Assembly (NCBI GenBank): GCA_004380135.1
Contig: QXCR01000057.1
Location: 62,001 to 126,000 of the forward strand
DNA from: Stemphylium vesicarium
Taxonomy: Eukaryota; Ascomycota; Dothideomycetes; Pleosporales; Pleosporaceae
Reading direction: 5' to 3'
DNA length: 64,000 nt
The notes beneath the pieces are model-generated. The model did not search any database and was not told where the DNA came from. It saw only the letters and a program-made list of their open reading frames with translations. Below are positions 56,601-64,000 of the stretch, one piece after another (within the stretch, counting starts at the first letter, position 1; each line of letters opens with the position of its first letter). The position numbers were made by a program, and so were the translations under genes.

Positions 56601-58879
56601 TCAGGCGTTAAATCTTCACGGCTGACACCTCCTGGTAGGTAGACATCACCCTTCAGCTTTGTCATCTCACCGAGGAGACCCATGAGCAGCGAAGTCTTTC
56701 CAGATCCAGTAGGCCCAACGACAACGTTGAGCTTGCCAACGCGAAACTTGAGGTTGAGATCCATCAGCTTGAAGGCATCTGCAGCAGCTTGGTCCGCCAT
56801 GTCTGTGCCTCCCCAGCTAAAGGTACCATTTTCGAATCCAATGATGGACTGGCCGTCGCTATCCTTCTTCTGGGTGACAAGTTGCGAATACTTGTCCGTC
56901 TCCGGTTCCATCAGGTATTCCTCGATACGGTCGACCGATACCTTGGATTCTTGAACATGCGCGACCATATCCGCGAGTTGGTCAAGCGGAATCCTCAGGA
57001 TTTGGAACAGGGAGAGAGCAGTGAAAGCGACAGAGGGAATGAGAGCCTTATGTTCGACGTTCGTATAGACCAAGAAGGACAAGAACGTGATCAAGACAGG
57101 AGAGCCCGACCATATCGTGGCTGCGACTGCCCAAAGGATGTATCGACGGCGAAGATGCTTCAGCTCAATGTACCGCTTCTCATTCACCAATCCGATGAAG
57201 CGCTGTTCCCAAGCAAAGAATTTGATGATTCGGATGTTGGTCAGAACCTCGTTCGTTGTGTGAATACGTGCGTCGGTAGCCGCAAGAATGAGTTTTTGGA
57301 TCTTGGCAAACTGACTGGCGACATACATGTTGACGGGAAGCAAGAAAATCATCATGCCAATGCCAGCAATCGAACTGTAGCCTAAGATGCGGTAGAGCAA
57401 GACAACAGCTACGACAACTTGAACCGGTGTGTTCGCCCACAAGAAGTGCAGGTAAGCGCAGATCTCGCTGACCTTGAAAGCATCTACGGCCATCAGGTTG
57501 ATGATAGCACCGGTGGTAACTTGAGCATCGGATCCTGACTTTGCTTCATCTTCGTCGTTCTTGGAAGCACCAGAGGTCTTCTTCTTCTTTCCGAAATTGA
57601 AAATGCGCTTCAACATTCTGGGTTGCTCGTCGTCATCTTGTTTCTTCTTCTCTTCGCCCAGGACCTTGTCTGTAGTAGCCGCTGCCCTTCGCTTGAGTGC
57701 TTTTGCGTAGATTTCTCCGATAATGACGGCGCGCAATCGAATGCATATTTTTCGACCAAGCCACAGGGCCTGTCCATCAGCAAGCGCTGACAAACTTCCG
57801 GAGACAAAGAGTAGAATAACGTAGAACCACGCGGCGTTTGCAGGAGTCAGATCCGGCTTCTCAACGTATTCGAGGATAACTTTCAGAAGGAGCGTCGGCG
57901 CGAAAGTGAGGAAACCAGAAATGGCGGCCCATCCTGCTTGGATGAGGAGACCGCGCTTGAAGTGCTTTAGAAGATGATAGGCCAGACTTGAAGTCTTTTT
58001 GACCTGGCGGTATTTCGCGATGACGGCCGCGGCCTTGTCCGTGGAGGGCAAATTCCACACGTCCGTAAGCTCATAGGTCTTCTTGTATCCAGTCCAAACG
58101 ATTGGGTCTACCCAGCTGAATGTGGCGAGTGAGAAAACACTAGCGACGGGTTCCCGGGCTGGCGCAATGTCACCTTCGTATTCCAGCTCGACCGCCTTGT
58201 TGCCTTTCCTAGAACAGAGAGCGATGAGGAATAGTAGTGAAACGAGGGCGAAATCACCAATCATGAGCTTCTGGTGCACATCGGATCGTGGGTGTATGAT
58301 AGCCGATCGGAATAGCAGAACGCTGAAAACCCATTGGCAGCCATAGATGAAGGCGGTGTGGTACCAGAGCGCGGGAAAAGAGAATCTGCTTGTGCTGGAG
58401 AACAGCAGGCGGAGCGAGGCCAGCGTGGCGATGTAGGTCCAGACAGCGATGTTCGCAATAGCCGCGATCTTGCCGTGCTTGCCCCATACATTCGTGACCA
58501 GAACAGCAACGTGGAGGCAGAGCTGGGCGAGTACCGCAACTTCCTCCAGTATAACGACAGTAAGCTCTCCGCGAGGCTTGTCTACGGCGATGGTGGATAC
58601 AGTGTTGACGGCATGGAGGGCTAAGTCTTCGTTGCGTTCGATTTCGTCTTCGGCATCGTCATGGTAGTCGTCTGCGCCATCGTAGCGCGGGCTTCGGAAG
58701 GACCACGGATTGCTGGGGTCGTCGAGAGCGCTGTAGGCGTGGTAGTATTTGGAAGCGGTAGCCGCAAAGTAGAGTTGGAACAATAGGTAAATGAGTGATA
58801 TTCCGCATACGATGAGTGGGAATAATGTTTGGAGGTAGCTGTAGCGCGTCAGTTTTGATTCTGGCTGGCGGTGGCGCAT
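53696..58879 (-). CDS. ABCC-subfamily full ABC transporter (YBT1/VMR1-like)
   Basis: One exon; the longer frame starts at TTG 58939, so ATG 58879 (MRHRQPESKLTRYSYLQTLF) is preferred, giving 1,727 residues. An N-terminal TMD0 is followed by TMD1, NBD1, TMD2 and NBD2. NBD1 has Walker A GPTGSGKTS (~722), signature LSGGQKQR (~827) and Walker B HVLLDDVLSAVD (~848), with Asp in place of the catalytic Glu, the usual ABCC asymmetry. NBD2 has Walker A GRTGAGKSS (~1411), signature LSQGQRQ (~1604) and Walker B KVLLMDEATASID (~1624). Two features fit the fungal vacuolar YBT1/VMR1/NFT1 group: a charged insertion in the first TMD before AIINLMAVDAFKVSEICAYL, and a ~100-residue insertion inside NBD2 between Walker A and signature. 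Probable role: ATP-driven export of organic anions or conjugates into the vacuole. Substrate unknown. Confidence 0.9.
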   Translation of the reverse strand: MRHRQPESKLTRYSYLQTLFPLIVCGISLIYLLFQLYFAATASKYYHAYSALDDPSNPWSFRSPRYDGADDYHDDAEDEIERNEDLALHAVNTVSTIAVDKPRGELTVVILEEVAVLAQLCLHVAVLVTNVWGKHGKIAAIANIAVWTYIATLASLRLLFSSTSRFSFPALWYHTAFIYGCQWVFSVLLFRSAIIHPRSDVHQKLMIGDFALVSLLFLIALCSRKGNKAVELEYEGDIAPAREPVASVFSLATFSWVDPIVWTGYKKTYELTDVWNLPSTDKAAAVIAKYRQVKKTSSLAYHLLKHFKRGLLIQAGWAAISGFLTFAPTLLLKVILEYVEKPDLTPANAAWFYVILLFVSGSLSALADGQALWLGRKICIRLRAVIIGEIYAKALKRRAAATTDKVLGEEKKKQDDDEQPRMLKRIFNFGKKKKTSGASKNDEDEAKSGSDAQVTTGAIINLMAVDAFKVSEICAYLHFLWANTPVQVVVAVVLLYRILGYSSIAGIGMMIFLLPVNMYVASQFAKIQKLILAATDARIHTTNEVLTNIRIIKFFAWEQRFIGLVNEKRYIELKHLRRRYILWAVAATIWSGSPVLITFLSFLVYTNVEHKALIPSVAFTALSLFQILRIPLDQLADMVAHVQESKVSVDRIEEYLMEPETDKYSQLVTQKKDSDGQSIIGFENGTFSWGGTDMADQAAADAFKLMDLNLKFRVGKLNVVVGPTGSGKTSLLMGLLGEMTKLKGDVYLPGGVSREDLTPDPDTGLTESVAYCAQQAWLVNGTVKENIVFASEWNQKRYEEVIDICCLKRDLEILDGGDETVVGEKGVTLSGGQKQRISLARAMYSKARHVLLDDVLSAVDAHTAKWIFHYALHGRLMANRTCILVTHNVSLCLPNAEFAVALENGRIVAQGTADEVINSGKLTEDLTKSRPASRGASKPPSQAPSGSNEEADGEANHANGDANVTLNGKADVKKAPASQDEKKAEGGVKLSIIMMYLRAMGPWYYWVGATIAFVAAQISSVSTNLWIRTWANAYADKGYAAMGNHHKTPVTHAPTLSGMGTCMNSGTCSWNLPFFNQPEEPSYSYNTMQTTFGSNPDVDSLYFLGVYAILGIVFMLITFLREGFLFGGSLAASRRVHERLIQKVTHAKFRFFDQTPLGQLMNRFSKDIESVDQEVAPVAIGVVHCFASIITIVILISVITPAFLIAAFFISILYFLIGRFYINSSRDLKRLESVHRSPLYQQFGETLSGMTTIRAYGDERRFIRENLTKINTQHRPFIYLWAANRWLAFRVDVVGAMVAFFSGAFVVLSVGRIDAGAAGLALTYAVTFTENVLWFVRLYSANEQNMNSVERVKEYLDVDQEAPSVISANRPPSNWPSRGSVEFINYSTRYREDFDLVLKNLTFKILPGEKVGVVGRTGAGKSSMALALFRALEAEQGKILIDDIDVGLIGLHDLRENVVMVPQDPTLFTGTIRSNLDPFSIFTDEEIYTALREVNLISTLSRPASGSVTPTGESSPPRAVQIPIPTTGAVTADVNASYTAATTNPGSILANRDWERGETQEDTIVVMPNGHAPDQDDAAAQAAMEADNKNPFRNLNSPVSESGSNLSQGQRQLLCLARALLKAPKVLLMDEATASIDYATDAKIQETIRQIKNTTITIAHRLQTIIDYDKVLVLDKGEVIEYGHPYDLIRKNGGSFQSMCETSGELETLTGTAKTAYEAKTDGTATD

Positions 58880-60487
58880 GGCGTCAAGAGCCGCGGGCGC
58901 ATCTGAAACATGTCGCGATAAGTACGTACTCTTGCTCAAAACACCTCGAGAAGTCGTCTCTGCCCCAGAATGGGCCTCTGCAGTGCGCGAACATGTTGGT
59001 CGCTGCAGTTGTACGAGGCCTGTTGTGACCTGTAGTGGTGTTCAATCGCCCCCAGCACTCGCTCTCGTTATTGACGAGTGGTGAATCGCATTGGGAGCGG
59101 GAGAGCGACCCGAGAAGTATGTTCGCGGCTTCTAATTAACGGCGCCGAAATAAACAAACGTTTGCAGGGGCGTCCAGGCGCCGGAGTCTAGGATATGGTG
59201 GTTTGCGAAGAAAGGGCGCTGCTTGCTCAACCCGTTGGACTTCACCGTACTAGTCGGCGCAAGAGCCTTTCCAGATCCGCACTGACGTTCACGCGTATGC
59301 GCGAAGCCCGTTGTGATGTAATCAGGAATTTAACCCGATGTGTTACCGACAAGATTAGCTACCATCTGATAACGGAGATCTGATAGTCGGGGTGGCGCTG
59401 GACAACGGCTGCGGCGAACTACACTCACGGCCGCTGCAAGCTACTGGCATAAGTCGCGTCTGAAATGCTTGGTATAGCCATTGATAGCGACATGACTTCC
59501 ATCACCAAAAGAAGACGCTCATGTTGACTCATGGTGACCACCAATCTACTCGTGCAACAGCGTCGTATCCGGTGTGAAGGTGTCACAAGCCCGGCCAGGC
59601 GCATATGCCCTCGACCGTCCTGCAGCGCGTCACAGCGCGTCTATGCATTGACAGATTCCCATACACCGTCAACCGAACCATACTTTTCGGTCCTCGGAGC
59701 TCAACAATATGTTCAGTTCTCCGACTTCGCACTGAGGAGAGCTTCTCACTCTTGCACACATGGATATGAAGAGTCAAGCTCGTGTACCCTTCGAGCAGTC
59801 TGTAAGAGAATGCTAACCAAGCTCCGTCTGAGGCGCGGTAGATGATGACTGTTGAGACGTCCAACACGCCACGGTGGGACTAGATGGTAGATTACCCCAC
59901 AACTTACCCCGATCCGCAGCTACAGTGCATGCAGCCTGTGACGCTGCTCGCATTACCAAGCAATCATTCGCTTGCAGTGCAATCTGAGTCGGTGAGAGGC
60001 GCGCCCTTGACGATACATCTTAGGCGCTGGTGCAACCCGAGCACCTTCCTCATTATCCTTGGTGCGCCCTTTGAGGACTCGAGATTCCTGGTGTATGCTT
60101 TCCCCTCCACACCATAGCCACTACGCAGATTCTCCGTCATAGTTGGGAGCCGCTATCGCTGTTCAATGTTGCAAACTCGAAAGTCTGTATACGCACGCAA
60201 ACATGTTCCTAGCTGCTGTTCGCTAGGCTGTAGTCCAAGTAGGAAAGAGGTGGATATGGCTGATGCTGTAGCATGATGAAACTGACAACGAGTACTGCGC
60301 TCTGAAGCACAGGGCGGGGAGTTTAGAGCGACAAGGACGGTCGAAATAACAGGAGAAAACATAACACGAGGATGCGTTGAGGAGTTCAAAGTAGCTCACA
60401 CGTGACGGCATCTTGGCGGCGCCGGCCATGGAGGAAGCCGCAGCACGGTCGCTTCTGTCACAGTCACAGCGTTCGCGCCTTGTTTCA
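58880..60487. other. Intergenic, upstream of ABCC gene
   Basis: About 1.6 kb upstream of the ABCC gene start codon. Short frames on both strands show no recognisable domains. No gene is supported. Confidence 0.4.
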
Positions 60488-60912
60488 AAACAACCTCCCG
60501 ACTAAACGATACACAGACCGCTCAAAGACTTTGCAGTTCAGCTCCAACGTTTGAGAATGTCGCTCGCGTACCACCAGAGAAACCTTCGACTTTTGCGGCT
60601 GCACGTCCTTCACAAGTAAAAAAAAAAAAAATTGCGGTAGGAGCCATCACTTACTGGAATGCCATGCTTACTCGCGGAATCACACCATTCTTCGAGTTGG
60701 CAATATTGAATTCCGGTATTTCCGGCAACTACTTTACCAGCCATGTGCCTGTTAGGCGTAACTATATCTCGTTGATGTTTACTGTTCAAGCTTTCAGCCT
60801 CGACATCCCAAATTCTGACTGGGGGATCGTCAGATGCGAAGGCAAAGCCAACGTGTAGACCAACTAGCTCCCACGGAAGGGAATTCTGCGCACGCCACTC
60901 TGCGCTCTGCAC
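60488..60912 (-). other. Possible exons of an unrecognised or decayed gene
   Basis: A minus-strand frame from 60912 reads ELVGLHVGFAFASDDPPVRI and GKVVAGNTGIQYCQLEEWCD and reaches a good donor (GTAAGT, about 60654). An acceptor near 60587 would continue DVQPQKSKVSLVVRERHSQT to a TGA near 60490. Composition looks protein-like, but there is no ATG at its 5' end and no domain I recognise. It may be the tail of a larger gene or a remnant. Confidence 0.25.
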
Positions 60913-61111
60913 CGGACGATCAGCCTAGCGGAAAACATGTCCTGTTTGAAATGACTGCGCTGGCCTTCGATCGCGAGGAGCAGCTGTCGGCAGTAAGCTC
61001 CGTACATCGGCCGATATGCCGCGAACGACTTTGTACGAACAACACTCTAGTTGAGAAACTGGCGAAATTAGCAAGATATTCCACAGCGAAGAACCGGTGG
61101 GAGAATGTATG

Positions 61112-61627
61112 AACGATTCCTCATTTCCTTTCACGTGGCCAAGCCGGGCTAGCCCTATATCAATCGACGTTTCCACCCACGCACGGTCAATCTTACCGCG
61201 ACTCCCCTTCCTGCAACTCCTGTAAGCTGACAGCTGAACCACAAAATACAGCGAATGATGTGGCAGATGCCGTACTCCTTGTCCGCTATCCTCCGCAAAA
61301 GCGCCTCCATGGCAAAACTACCGGCCCCCCCTTCGCACAACGGCCCGAGACCACGGCTCTTTTGGGATTCGGGGCTGACAACGTTGATTACTATTGGAGC
61401 AAACTCTCGAACAACAAGGCTATCACGGTGCCTTTTGGAGATGGGTTTAAGATTCCAGAACAGTGCCAAAGTCAGCCGTTTACAGCACAATTAACTCCAA
61501 GCCGCCTATTGTCCGGTGTTTTTTTACGGACGACCATGTCAGCATGATCAAGGATGGACAATACATAATTTACAAGCCATATAAGAAGGCCTGGTACGAA
61601 GGACCGGAAGTACGATACGACAAGTAG
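61112..61627 (+). pseudogene. Possible coding remnant with one frameshift
   Basis: Frame 3 is open from 61112 to 61547 without an early ATG and reads protein-like (NDVADAVLLVRYPPQK, GFGADNVDYYWSKLSNNK, AITVPFGDGFKIPEQC). A second protein-like stretch (SAVYSTINSKPPIVRCFF, DHVSMIKDGQYIIYKPYKKA, WYEGPEVRYDK, stop 61625-61627) follows in frame 2 from about 61469. A single missing base in the CCAAAG run near 61467-61471 would explain the switch. The minus strand is open here too, so coding status is uncertain. No family was recognised. Its end is 57 bp from the next gene's start. Confidence 0.3.
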
Positions 61628-61684
61628 CCCACCACAGTCGCTCATTCATTCATTCGTTTCCTATATACAACCAAATCAGAAATA

Positions 61685-63124
61685 ATGCATTCCTCACCCG
61701 CCCTTTCGGCGGCTCTCCTTGCCATTGTTGGCCTGCCTGCTGCTCTCGCAGCTCCCCATAAGTTCGACATCTCCAAGATCCACCCCAGCAACATCATCCA
61801 ACGCGATGTAGCCGTCATCGGTGGTGGTTCCTCCGGTACCAACGCTGCCATTGGCATCAAGGATGCGGGCAAATCCGTCATCGTAGTTGAGAACCAGTCC
61901 AGCATGGGCGGCCATACACATACCTACACGGATCCCGTCACCAACATGACTTCCGACTACGGCGTCATCATCTGGCACAATACAACCATTGTGCAAGACT
62001 ACTTCAAGCGCTTCAACATTCCGCTGGCCAATCAGTCGCTTACCGGGCTCCAAAACCAGGACTACGACTTCGCGACTGGCATGCCGGTCAATGTCACCCC
62101 CACTGATCCCCAGGCGCTCGCTGTGGGGTTCCAGAAGTACGCGGGTTTCCTAGCCCAGTACCCAGAGCTCGAGGCGGGGATGTTCCTTCCTAGGCCTGTG
62201 CCTGAGGTCTTGGCCGCGCCCTTTGGCGCTCTGGTCAAGCAGTTGGGTATCGAGGCAATTGTGCCCACACTCGCCAACCTCAACCCTGGATTGGGCGACC
62301 CTCTCAAGACACCCGTTGTCGAGTTTGCCCGTGTGTGTGGCCTGGGTCTGCTCCAGCAGATTGGTGCCAGCAGCTTCGTTACGACTGCGCGCCGCAACAA
62401 CAGCGAGCTGTACGCTGCCGCACAAGCTGAGCTCGAGGCCGAGAACAGCGTCCTCCTCTCTTCACACGTTGTACACTCCTGGCGCAAGGCCGATGGCGTC
62501 GATCTCCTCGTCAAGACGCCCAAGGGCATGAAGTTGATTTGCGCAAAGAAGCTGCTCATCACCATCCCCCCTCGCATGGAGTTCCTCAAGCCCTTCAACC
62601 CCACCCAGGCCGAGACCGCTGTCTTCAGCAAGCTCATCAACGCTGGCTACTACACCACCCTCGTCAAGAACTCCGGTCTCCCTCCTACCCTCCAGATCTC
62701 CAACCGCGCTGCCGACACTGAGTACAACCTGCCCAAGATCCCTGGCATCTACGTCACCCAGCCCACTGCCATTCCTGGCGTCAGGACCCTCTACTACGGC
62801 GCTGAGCTCACAAACAAGACTTTCCCGCTCTCTGATGAGGAGGTCAAGGCTGGCATCGTTGCCCAGCTCAAGACGCTCCAGGCTGCCAACCCCCAGACTA
62901 TGCAGAAGGCTGAGCCTGAGTTCGTTGCGTACAGGTCGCACACGCCCTTTTACCTGCAGGCCACTGCCGCTGACATTCTCGGTGGTATCTACGACCAGAT
63001 GAATGCGCTACAGGGGCAGGGAAGCACTTTCTACAGCGGCGCTGCGTGGAGGGCTCAGGACAGCAGCTCGCTCTGGGCTTACAACAAGCAGGTTGTGCTC
63101 CCCATGTTGCTCAAGGGACTTTGA
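61685..63124 (+). CDS. Secreted FAD-dependent amine-oxidase-like oxidoreductase
   Basis: Single exon, 479 residues. A signal peptide is clear (MHSSPALSAALLAIVGLPAA, likely cleaved near LAAP). The FAD Rossmann motif follows at ~41-70 (RDVAVIGGGSSGTNAAIGIK, VIVVENQSSMGGHTHTY), then the family's conserved YGVIIWHNTTIVQDYFKRF. The C-terminal region (TPFYLQATAADILGGIYDQM, YSGAAWRAQDSSSLW) closes the FAD site. It belongs to the fungal flavin amine oxidase-like group that includes beta-cyclopiazonate dehydrogenase-type enzymes; no partner biosynthetic genes are adjacent, so a metabolic role cannot be assigned. Several N-glycosylation sequons fit secretion. Codon use is strongly C-ending, suggesting high expression. 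Confidence 0.85.
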   Translation: MHSSPALSAALLAIVGLPAALAAPHKFDISKIHPSNIIQRDVAVIGGGSSGTNAAIGIKDAGKSVIVVENQSSMGGHTHTYTDPVTNMTSDYGVIIWHNTTIVQDYFKRFNIPLANQSLTGLQNQDYDFATGMPVNVTPTDPQALAVGFQKYAGFLAQYPELEAGMFLPRPVPEVLAAPFGALVKQLGIEAIVPTLANLNPGLGDPLKTPVVEFARVCGLGLLQQIGASSFVTTARRNNSELYAAAQAELEAENSVLLSSHVVHSWRKADGVDLLVKTPKGMKLICAKKLLITIPPRMEFLKPFNPTQAETAVFSKLINAGYYTTLVKNSGLPPTLQISNRAADTEYNLPKIPGIYVTQPTAIPGVRTLYYGAELTNKTFPLSDEEVKAGIVAQLKTLQAANPQTMQKAEPEFVAYRSHTPFYLQATAADILGGIYDQMNALQGQGSTFYSGAAWRAQDSSSLWAYNKQVVLPMLLKGL

Positions 63125-63262
63125 AGATATAATGTATAAAGATAATTTGTAAAGACGATTTTAGAGGTCAAGGGTGTAGCGTAGCGTGTAAAACGGATTC
63201 AATTCTCCCTTTTGGATATTTACAATATAATATTTTTGCAGGAAAAGAAAGGTTGCTTTGTT

Positions 63263-64000
63263 CTACGCGCGGGCCTTAGCCACCGGTGTCCATGCAGAGT
63301 ACTTGTTCTTGGTGCTGTGGCTGTGGTTAGAATCGACTGTTGCGTGATTGGGCTTGTTGTGAACACATACGTGCTGTAGGGCTTGTATCCTGAGCGGCTC
63401 CATGTGAGCGTCGGCCTGTGCTCCTTGGGCTCCCAGACGCGCACCTGACGCTGCAGAAGGGGGTCTACAGCTGGCGACTTGTCGACCATGTACGACATCC
63501 ACGCGTGCCTGTATGCAGTCAGAGTGAAATCTCCCAGTTAATCGTCCGCGGGTGTGGTGGAAAGGCAGCGTACCATCCAGGTTCAATCTGAGAACTATGA
63601 AAACTGTTAGTATACGTCGAACCACCAGAGTCAACAGAAACCTACGGGTCAAACTCCTTGTCCTTATAGTCTACCCAGCGGGTTCGCACTGCGACCTTCA
63701 GTCAGCCAAACAACTCCACCCCAACAGCCGCAATGGCCGGGTCTCGAGGGCCATCCTTACGCGGCAGCTCCTCCTCCAAGTTCTCAAAGTACTTGTTTCC
63801 GTACTTATCCTGGCCGATCAGGGTTCCGGCTTTGGTATCACCTGCACATGTCGTCAGCGATCCTGCGTCTCTCTTTCCAATTCCCCGTTCTCATCTCTCT
63901 GTCTCCATCTCCGTCTCTCTCTTGAGAAATCCCAATTGTCCCAAGATAAGGCAAGGCAATGCATACCGATGTTCTAAACGTGCGAGGCGACATCGATCAG
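63263..64000 (-). CDS. NDUFA12: NADH:ubiquinone oxidoreductase subunit NDUFA12 (B17.2), 3' part
   Basis: The gene runs off the right edge, so its 5' end is missing. Exons seen, in transcript order: 63973-63967 (7 nt, probable), 63841-63761, 63688-63646, 63594-63574 (21 nt), 63508-63371, 63314-63263. All joins keep frame. Product reads NIGDTKAGTLIGQDKYGNKY, FENLEEELPLRTRWVDYKDK, EFDPSQIEPGWHAWMSYMVD, then KEHRPTLTWSRSGYKPYSTT and KNKYSAWTPVAKARA. These are the hallmark blocks of NDUFA12, an accessory subunit of mitochondrial complex I in the matrix arm. Six visible exons in 700 bp is unusually dense for this window. The 7-nt exon is supported because a TAG stop sits immediately upstream of AACATCG in the only usable frame. 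Confidence 0.88.

Noticed and set aside
53696..58939. Upstream start of the ABCC gene at 58939
   Set aside because: That codon is TTG; the first ATG in frame is at 58879 and gives a normal N-terminus.

Overview
The window is nuclear DNA of a filamentous ascomycete (Pezizomycotina). Genes are intron-poor; introns are mostly 49-80 nt with GTRNGN donors, CTAAC-type branch points and YAG acceptors. Gene content (a STE12 with C-terminal C2H2 fingers, an MTO1 homologue, a very long SANT co-repressor, a YBT1-like ABCC pump) fits Dothideomycetes such as Pleosporales, but that placement is inference. No virus, plasmid, CRISPR array, rRNA, clear tRNA or intact transposon was seen.

Layout. 0-2.1 kb: non-coding. 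2.1-4.8 kb: a secreted subtilisin-like protease whose most natural splicing leaves an in-frame TGA. 5.4-6.7 kb: a broken fructosamine/ketosamine kinase. 6.9-7.6 kb: a small atypical SDR (minus). 8.3-13.6 kb: three plus-strand genes (WDR70-like, mitochondrial SSB, MTO1). 15.3-17.7 kb: STE12 (minus, 5 exons), followed by a 5.6-kb gene-free interval up to cardiolipin synthase at 23.3 kb. 25-27.5 kb: COQ8-type kinase (minus), divergent from an NTA1-type amidase at 28.1 kb. 29.8-30.1 kb: ribosomal protein eL39 (minus). 32.2-34.1 kb: CDF metal transporter. 34.7-36 kb: a pseudogene of an unrecognised fungal family. 37.6-44.6 kb: 2,333-codon SNT1-like co-repressor (minus). 46.1-47.4 kb: deoxyhypusine synthase. 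48.2-52.5 kb: a MATH-MORN-RING protein. 53.7-58.9 kb: ABCC transporter (minus). 59-61.6 kb: mostly non-coding, with possible coding remnants. 61.7-63.1 kb: secreted FAD oxidoreductase. 63.3-64 kb: 3' part of the complex I subunit NDUFA12 (minus, 5' end outside the window).

Functionally this is mostly housekeeping sequence. Five genes serve mitochondria (SSB, MTO1, CRD1, COQ8, NDUFA12), but they are interspersed and on both strands, so no operon-like unit is implied. Translation and protein fate are represented by eL39, deoxyhypusine synthase, NTA1 and the putative E3 ligase. The more unusual signals are two clearly decayed genes and one suspect gene, the MATH-MORN-RING architecture, a perfect 9-bp inverted repeat just upstream of WDR70, the large STE12-CRD1 divergent interval with one perfect pheromone-response-element match near STE12, and a probable 7-nt microexon in NDUFA12. 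I did not find a convincing new multi-gene system.
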